Part shown: in pieces, positions 59,641-64,000 of the stretch
Numbering within the stretch: position 1 is the stretch's first letter
Layout of the letters: the number at the start of each line of letters is the position of its first letter
Assembly: GCA_039197065.1 (NCBI GenBank)
Contig: JBCCUL010000005.1
Span: 83,823 to 147,822, forward strand
Reading direction: 5' to 3'
Length of the DNA: 64,000 bases
Origin: JANQPX01 sp039197065
GTDB taxonomy: Bacteria > Pseudomonadota > Alphaproteobacteria > Geminicoccales > Geminicoccaceae
The notes under the pieces: generated by a model
Database searches by the model: none
What the model was told of the DNA's origin: nothing
Seen by the model: the letters and a program-made list of their open reading frames with translations, nothing else
Position numbers and translations under genes: made by a program

Positions 59641-60152
59641 CATCGCATGAAGAAGGCGAAAGAACCCAAAAGCGCGCGAAAGATAGCGAGATCGCCGGAG
59701 GTCTGATCCGATTTCAGATCCAAGCCGGCTTCACAGCAGGACGACGTTCTGCCATCGGCGGCAAAAGAATATAAACTTCTATATGAATTTGATTTAAAAA
59801 TCTTTCGCGCATTCGGGGATAAAACTGGATTATCGGGATCTTGTAGACAAATTTTTCTCGTTCAAGTTGGCTTTTTTCCAACACATTATGTAGATCATCA
59901 ACTAATAAGTTTGCGTATGTTAATCTTAGAGAAAACATATTTTTCAATAGGTTATAAAAATATAAATAGCATTTATATAGAATTTTATCAATCTTCCTTG
60001 CGTTTCAACAGGAAAGTCAATCAATTTTTTCTACATTTTTTTCTAGCGTAAAAGTTTTAAATTCGTCTATTTTACCTTGCGTAGTCATTTTGCGCTTGGA
60101 ATTCCCGCTGAGCGAGAAACCCTGCCTACTGGGACGTGGAGCTATTGGAACG
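59641..60152. other. AT-rich stretch upstream of the XRE regulator
   Basis: From about 59,760 to 60,085 the sequence is markedly A/T-rich with T-runs, unlike the rest of the window. A 77-codon minus-strand frame (59714-59947) exists but has no recognised similarity. A long promoter or regulatory region of the XRE gene, or decayed foreign DNA, are possible. Confidence 0.4.
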
Positions 60153-60578
60153 ATGAATCAAGTTGTGAGCAAGTCTGCCGGTACCGGTGTGGCCGGACGC
60201 AGCCGGGCACTGGATGTTGACCGGTATGTCAGCATGCGCATTCGGCAAAGGCGTATCATGCTCGGTCTTACCCAGCAGCAGATGGCCGAGCTCATCGGCG
60301 TTACCTATCAGCAGGCCCATAAGTACGAAACCGGCATCAATAGGATTTCCGCTGGCCGTCTCTATCAGATCGCCCGGGCGCTTGGTGTCGAGATCAGCTA
60401 TTTCTTCGAAGATGTCGAGCCGAGCAGCGGTGCGCCGGCGCGCTCGCAAGAGCTCATGCCGCAACAGCGCATGCTGCTCGAACTGGCTCGAAACTTCGCG
60501 TCGATCAAGAGCCGGAAGCACCAAGAAGCGCTCTGCCATCTCGCACGGGTTCTGAGCGACAGCGAGAGCCGGCGCTGA
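60153..60578 (+). CDS. XRE family transcriptional regulator
   Basis: 141 residues from ATG 60153 (the frame is open from 60090). Helix-turn-helix region: RIRQRRIMLGLTQQQMAELIGVTYQQAHKYETGINRISAGRLYQIARALGVEISYFFE, a conserved alphaproteobacterial type related to PraR-like regulators of biofilm and quorum sensing. No ligand domain. Long AT-rich upstream region suggests heavy regulation. Confidence 0.92.
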   Translation: MNQVVSKSAGTGVAGRSRALDVDRYVSMRIRQRRIMLGLTQQQMAELIGVTYQQAHKYETGINRISAGRLYQIARALGVEISYFFEDVEPSSGAPARSQELMPQQRMLLELARNFASIKSRKHQEALCHLARVLSDSESRR

Positions 60579-60620
60579 ACGCATCGCATCGGATGATTAG
60601 CGTCCCATCGCCGGTCAACG

Positions 60621-61052
60621 CTATGTCGAGCGTTTGGCCGCCGCCAGACCGATGATGCGGACAGTCTCCGACCAAAGATCGAGCTGCTCGATCTCGGCGT
60701 AGGTAAACCAGCGGGCTTCCTTGGCGTCGTCACCGGCCTTCAGGTCCGTTTGCAGTGCCTCGGCGACGAAATCGACCAACGTGTAGTGATGACGCACACG
60801 CCCTTGGTCGTCCCGATCGATCATATCGAGCGTGGCGACGATCTCGCCGAGCCTGATCTCGATACCCGTCTCTTCACGGACCTCGCGCGCCGCCGCCTCG
60901 GCCAATGTCTCGCCGAGCAGCTGTGCACCGCCCGGCAGGCTCCACTGTCCCGCGCGCGGCGGCTTGCCGCGTTTGATCAGCAGGACCCGGTCATCCCGCC
61001 AGACCACCACGCCGACGCCGACCATCGGCTGACTGGGATAGTCACGCTTCAC
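60621..61052 (-). CDS. Nudix hydrolase
   Basis: 143 residues. The Nudix box GGAQLLGETLAEAAAREVREETGIEI matches GX5EX7REUXEEXGU. ADP-ribose/NADH-type pyrophosphohydrolases of this size act on nucleotide diphosphate derivatives. Its ATG overlaps the stop of the FIST gene (4 bp), so the two are one operon. Confidence 0.92.
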   Translation of the reverse strand: MKRDYPSQPMVGVGVVVWRDDRVLLIKRGKPPRAGQWSLPGGAQLLGETLAEAAAREVREETGIEIRLGEIVATLDMIDRDDQGRVRHHYTLVDFVAEALQTDLKAGDDAKEARWFTYAEIEQLDLWSETVRIIGLAAAKRST

Positions 61053-62194
61053 GGCCGCCCTCCATCCAGAAACAGGGTGAGCACAGCGGAGTAGCCGTAG
61101 AGCCGATCGCGAAAAATCTCGCCATTGGTCTGAAAGCCGGAGAGAGGAATCCTGCCGAGCCCCTCCTGAATGATGGCCAGTTCTGCGTCATCCGTGCCGA
61201 ACAGATGGCGGCCGCGGCCGGTGCAGCTGTGATAGAGCGCACCCAGGACAGGACGCCCGTCAGCGCGTTTTTGCAGGTCGGTTATCAGACGTCGCAGATC
61301 CGCTTTGGCGCCTTCGGGATCACGCTTCACGAAGCAGAGAAGATCGCCCGGGCGCAGATCGTCGCCGACCATGACGAAACCGCGCAGCGGATCGATGCTG
61401 CCGAGGTCGCGCACGAGATAGTCGCTTCGGTCGGTCTTGCTCTCCAGCCTCGCTGCCAGAATGAAGCCATTCAAACGCTCGAGGCTGCGCGCGGCGATGG
61501 GGCCGACATCCTCCTTCAAGCAATCCAGCGCCGGATGATCGTCGAGGGTCTTGATCCAAGGCCCATCGATGGCGGTCACCTCGCGTACCGGACCGATCGG
61601 CGTGCAGCCCTGGGTCAGCCCCGTGATCATCGCAACATCCTCGGACAGCAGCACGCCGGAGAGGCCGCCTTCGGTCGGCTGTCCCGCGATCTGCATCGCA
61701 CCATTGCCAGTGGCCGACGTCAGCCCGCCGACCAGGAATACCCCGGCATCCGCGGCGAGGCGCTCGATCATGGCCGGCGTCCGGGCCTGACGGGGATCTC
61801 CATGCACGATGGCAAGTGGCGATTGATGTCCTGATGCCAAGGCGCTGTCCGGCCCGGATGCGACCGCAAAGTCGGAGCCGATGTTCTCCAGGCCGTCGAA
61901 CAGGCGAAAGCTGTCCGGCGGCAGGGCAGCGGTCAGGATGGACATGGCGCCGTCGCGAAAGCCGCCGCCCTGATTGGCGCAGACGCCGATACCGCCCGTT
62001 CCCACCCAAGCCTCCACGCCGGTCGCTTCTCGAAGGCGGCCTGCGATCAAATCCAGAGCGTGCGCAAGGGATCCGCTCACATAGACGATCCCGAGATTGG
62101 TGGCAGCCGGCAACTCGCCGAGCATGGAAAGGCAGGTATTGCAGGCGCTCAGCCAATCGTCGCCCGATGCGGCGGCGGCTCGAAACGATGTCAT
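61049..62194 (-). CDS. FIST N/C domain signal-sensing protein
   Basis: 381 residues without membrane segments. FIST N domain at about 35-215 (VGTGGIGVCANQGGG; FLVGGLTSATG; GLSGVLLSEDVAMITGLTQGCTPIGPV) and FIST C at about 225-360 (LGSIDPLRGFVMVGDDLRPGD; GALYHSCTGRGRHLFG). FIST domains are proposed to bind small ligands such as amino acids and feed signalling proteins. Divergent from the GGDEF gene, which it may regulate (inference). Confidence 0.9.
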   Translation of the reverse strand: MTSFRAAAASGDDWLSACNTCLSMLGELPAATNLGIVYVSGSLAHALDLIAGRLREATGVEAWVGTGGIGVCANQGGGFRDGAMSILTAALPPDSFRLFDGLENIGSDFAVASGPDSALASGHQSPLAIVHGDPRQARTPAMIERLAADAGVFLVGGLTSATGNGAMQIAGQPTEGGLSGVLLSEDVAMITGLTQGCTPIGPVREVTAIDGPWIKTLDDHPALDCLKEDVGPIAARSLERLNGFILAARLESKTDRSDYLVRDLGSIDPLRGFVMVGDDLRPGDLLCFVKRDPEGAKADLRRLITDLQKRADGRPVLGALYHSCTGRGRHLFGTDDAELAIIQEGLGRIPLSGFQTNGEIFRDRLYGYSAVLTLFLDGGRP

Positions 62195-62622
62195 CTGATC
62201 CCCTTTTTCGCAGCGCGCTACCTAGCGCAGGCGGGGGCTGATGCCAATAGAAGGCTGCGTGCAGACCTCGAGACCGCATCGTTAACGCTGTCATCCGACA
62301 TCGAAGCAAATCAATGGCACAGGGATAAAGAACATCGTGAAAAGTGGATAATTCAGATTCAGTAAAATTTATCGAAAGATCGATCTTTTGCCGATGACGC
62401 ACGCCGCCTTTTTCTTATAATGACACTCCGTTGGTAAAAGCGTCATGAATATTCACGTTACCCGCCTGAGGGGTTCCAAGACCTCGGGTGGTTTAGTATG
62501 TCGAGTTTTCCACGAACTTGATGGAAATAGGGCGGTCCGTTAAGCATGTCTGGCCCGTCGGCCTGTAAAGGCCTGCGGTCAAGACCTCCGCCTCGCGCCG
62601 ACGTCTCGGATTTGGGTCGATT
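62195..62622. other. Intergenic region with a strong hairpin before the GGDEF gene
   Basis: CCGCCTGAGG (62462-62471) pairs with CCTCGGGTGG (62482-62491) through ten bp with two G-T pairs. The rest is AT-rich around 62,330-62,430. It resembles no riboswitch I could name; no gene is seen. Confidence 0.45.
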
Positions 62623-64000
62623 ATGCTCAACGTGGTTGTCATCGATGATCGGGTCACCAATCGCAACATCCTCACGCGCCTGGCGATGTCGGTCGAGGAG
62701 GGGATCCGGGTCAAAGCGTTCGCCAGTCCCAAACCGGCGCTCGCCTGGCTGGAGCAGACCACGCCCGATCTGGTGATCACCGACTTCAAGATGCCCGATA
62801 TGGACGGCGCCGACTTCATCCGCGCCTTTCGCGCCCTTCCCGGCGCCGGCGAGGTGCCGGTGATGGTGGTCACGGTCTACGAAGAGCGCAGCTATTGCTA
62901 TCAGGCGCTGGAGGCCGGCGCGACCGACTTTCTGCTCAGCCCCGTGGATCAGCTGGAGTTTCGGGCGCGCGCCCGGAACCTCCTCACCATGAGGAAGCAG
63001 CAGAAGCTCCTGGAGGAGCGGGCGGCGGCTCTGCATCAGGAGCTCAGCCAGAACCAGGAACGCCTGGCGCTGCCCACCACGGAGCGACGTCTTCGCCGCC
63101 TCATCGACAGCACGCTCACCCTGATCAACGCGGTCGATCGCCAGGGCCGGTTTACCCACGTCAATGATGCGCATCGCAGGATCTACGGCGTCAATCCAAC
63201 CGGCGTGATCGGCCACGACCTCGCAGCGCTTTATGGCGCCGATGGTGCAACGCTGCACCAGGTCCAGAACGCCAAGGTGTTCGAGACAGGCGAAATGCTG
63301 TCCAGCTTCGAGCAGGAGATCACCCTGCCGGACGGCATCGAACGGCGCGTTCTGTTCACGAGCAAATCGCCGCTGTTCGACGATGCCGGACAGGTGATCG
63401 AGGTGATCACCGCCTCGATCGACATCACCGCGCTCAAGAAGGCGCAGGCGGAAATGCGACGCAGGGTCGATCACGATCCGCTGACCGATTTGCCCAATCG
63501 CAACGTCTATCGGCGCTATGTCGAAAACGCGCTCAAGCGGGCGCGCCGGCGTGAAGCGCGCTGCGCCGTGCTGCTTGTCGATCTCGATCGCTTCAAGGGG
63601 GTCAACGACGCCTTTGGCCTGGTGGCGGGCGATCAGCTCTTGAAAAGCGTCGCCGATCGCCTCGCCTCCTGTCTGCGTGAAAGCGACGTCATCGGGCATC
63701 TCGGCGGCGATGAGTTCGTCATCCTGCAGACCGACATCCGCGGCCCGGAGGAAAGTCAGGCGCTGGCCCGCAGGCTTGGCGACAGCTTCGGCCAGCCCTT
63801 CGTCGTCGATGACGAAGAGATCCATATTAGCGCCAGCATCGGCATCACGCTGTTCCCGGCGGACGGCCCGAGCGCCGATCGCCTCCTCAAGAACGCCGAA
63901 CTCGCCATGTACCGGGCCAAGGCGATCGGCCGCAATGCCAGCTGCTTCTACTCCCCGCAGATGAATCTGGTTGCGCGGCGCACAGGCCTGATGGAACGCG
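62623..64000 (+). CDS. Response regulator-PAS-GGDEF protein (C terminus beyond window)
   Basis: At least 459 residues, open at the right edge. Receiver domain (VVVIDDRVTNR, phospho-Asp54 in LVITDFKMPDMDG, Thr switch); the usual Lys of the D-F-L-x-K-P motif is Ser (DFLLSPVD). A helical linker (QQKLLEERAAALHQEL) and a PAS domain (INAVDRQGRFTHVNDAHRRI) lead to GGDEF: DPLTDLPNRN, LLVDLDRFKGVNDAFG, and HLGGDEFVIL with a full RESD I-site. The last residues (YSPQMNLVARR) look like the entry into an EAL domain. Makes or degrades c-di-GMP. The start ATG 62623 has no strong ribosome site. Confidence 0.93.
   Translation, partial: MLNVVVIDDRVTNRNILTRLAMSVEEGIRVKAFASPKPALAWLEQTTPDLVITDFKMPDMDGADFIRAFRALPGAGEVPVMVVTVYEERSYCYQALEAGATDFLLSPVDQLEFRARARNLLTMRKQQKLLEERAAALHQELSQNQERLALPTTERRLRRLIDSTLTLINAVDRQGRFTHVNDAHRRIYGVNPTGVIGHDLAALYGADGATLHQVQNAKVFETGEMLSSFEQEITLPDGIERRVLFTSKSPLFDDAGQVIEVITASIDITALKKAQAEMRRRVDHDPLTDLPNRNVYRRYVENALKRARRREARCAVLLVDLDRFKGVNDAFGLVAGDQLLKSVADRLASCLRESDVIGHLGGDEFVILQTDIRGPEESQALARRLGDSFGQPFVVDDEEIHISASIGITLFPADGPSADRLLKNAELAMYRAKAIGRNASCFYSPQMNLVARRTGLMER

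Noticed and set aside
59714..59947. 77-codon AT-rich minus-strand frame
   Set aside because: No recognisable motif or ribosome site; the AT-rich region produces such frames by chance. Mentioned only in the region entry.
62458..63825. 455-codon minus-strand frame at the right edge
   Set aside because: Lies opposite the receiver-PAS-GGDEF gene, whose motifs are unmistakable on the plus strand.

Overview
The window reads as a high-GC alphaproteobacterial chromosome. The evidence is the prs-rplY-pth-ychF block, the ftsE-ftsX-plsC block with a divergent MJ0042 zinc-ribbon gene, the FolD/YggT/CHAP/RlpA proteins, an XRE regulator of the alphaproteobacterial type, and short palindromic repeats of the kind seen in Rhizobiales. 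Genus cannot be fixed from the sequence. No rRNA, CRISPR array, prophage or complete insertion sequence was seen. Three tRNAs are present: two tandem tRNA-Ala and one tRNA-Val.

Layout. 1-1.45 kb: tail of an exopolysaccharide-type sugar transferase, then a PEP-CTERM protein behind a good sigma-54 promoter. 1.5-6.3 kb: tRNA-Ala pair, YggT, a structured leader before folD, a sugar-nucleotide-type epimerase, an N-formylglutamate amidohydrolase-like protein and a TAXI periplasmic binding protein. 6.5-11.3 kb: a PTS-driven dihydroxyacetone kinase operon carrying its own EIIA, HPr and EI as separate genes (dhaL-dhaM-HPr-EI-dhaK-SDR). 11.4-12.9 kb: two envelope lipoproteins (RlpA, CHAP). 13.2-21.1 kb: a two-partner secretion locus (TpsA exoprotein, TpsB pore) facing an exported TPR-CHAT protease. 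21.4-25.5 kb: ACP-like protein, 2OG-Fe(II) oxygenase, tRNA-Val, an Nth paralogue and a CoA transferase with an in-frame insertion. 26.4-31.2 kb: CueR operator, Cu-ATPase, cueR and a phosphodiesterase. 31.5-40.4 kb: housekeeping genes (nth, ftsEX, plsC, ychF, pth, rplY, prs). 40.9-47.5 kb: a TauE permease, a low-GC PIN/zinc-ribbon protein, and a fumarase class I plus fumarate reductase/succinate dehydrogenase-like operon. 47.6-50.6 kb: a TIR-STAND-TPR protein that looks like an immune sensor. 50.6-54.1 kb: a kinase, enolase-paralogue, M24-fold operon. 54.2-64 kb: a CheB-CheR-histidine kinase fusion with degenerate active sites, a penicillin acylase, an XRE regulator, a Nudix/FIST pair and a response regulator-PAS-GGDEF gene running off the end.

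The most unusual layer is the intergenic repeats. Family 1 has seven hairpin elements of about 130-150 bp, with conserved arms, variable loops and TTAAC/GTTAA flanks. Family 2 has about five GTGGC[AG]TGGCCAC-ended palindromic elements, several of which sit exactly between the stop codons of convergent genes, with CTAG at the junctions. Family 3 has three roughly 105-bp copies. Family 4 is a pair of roughly 255-bp MITE-like elements. One family 1 copy is nested inside a family 2 element. The best candidates for undescribed biology are the CHAT/two-partner-secretion locus, the TIR-STAND protein, the kinase/enolase-paralogue operon, the pseudo-CheB sensor protein, the folD leader RNA and the family 1 and 2 repeats.
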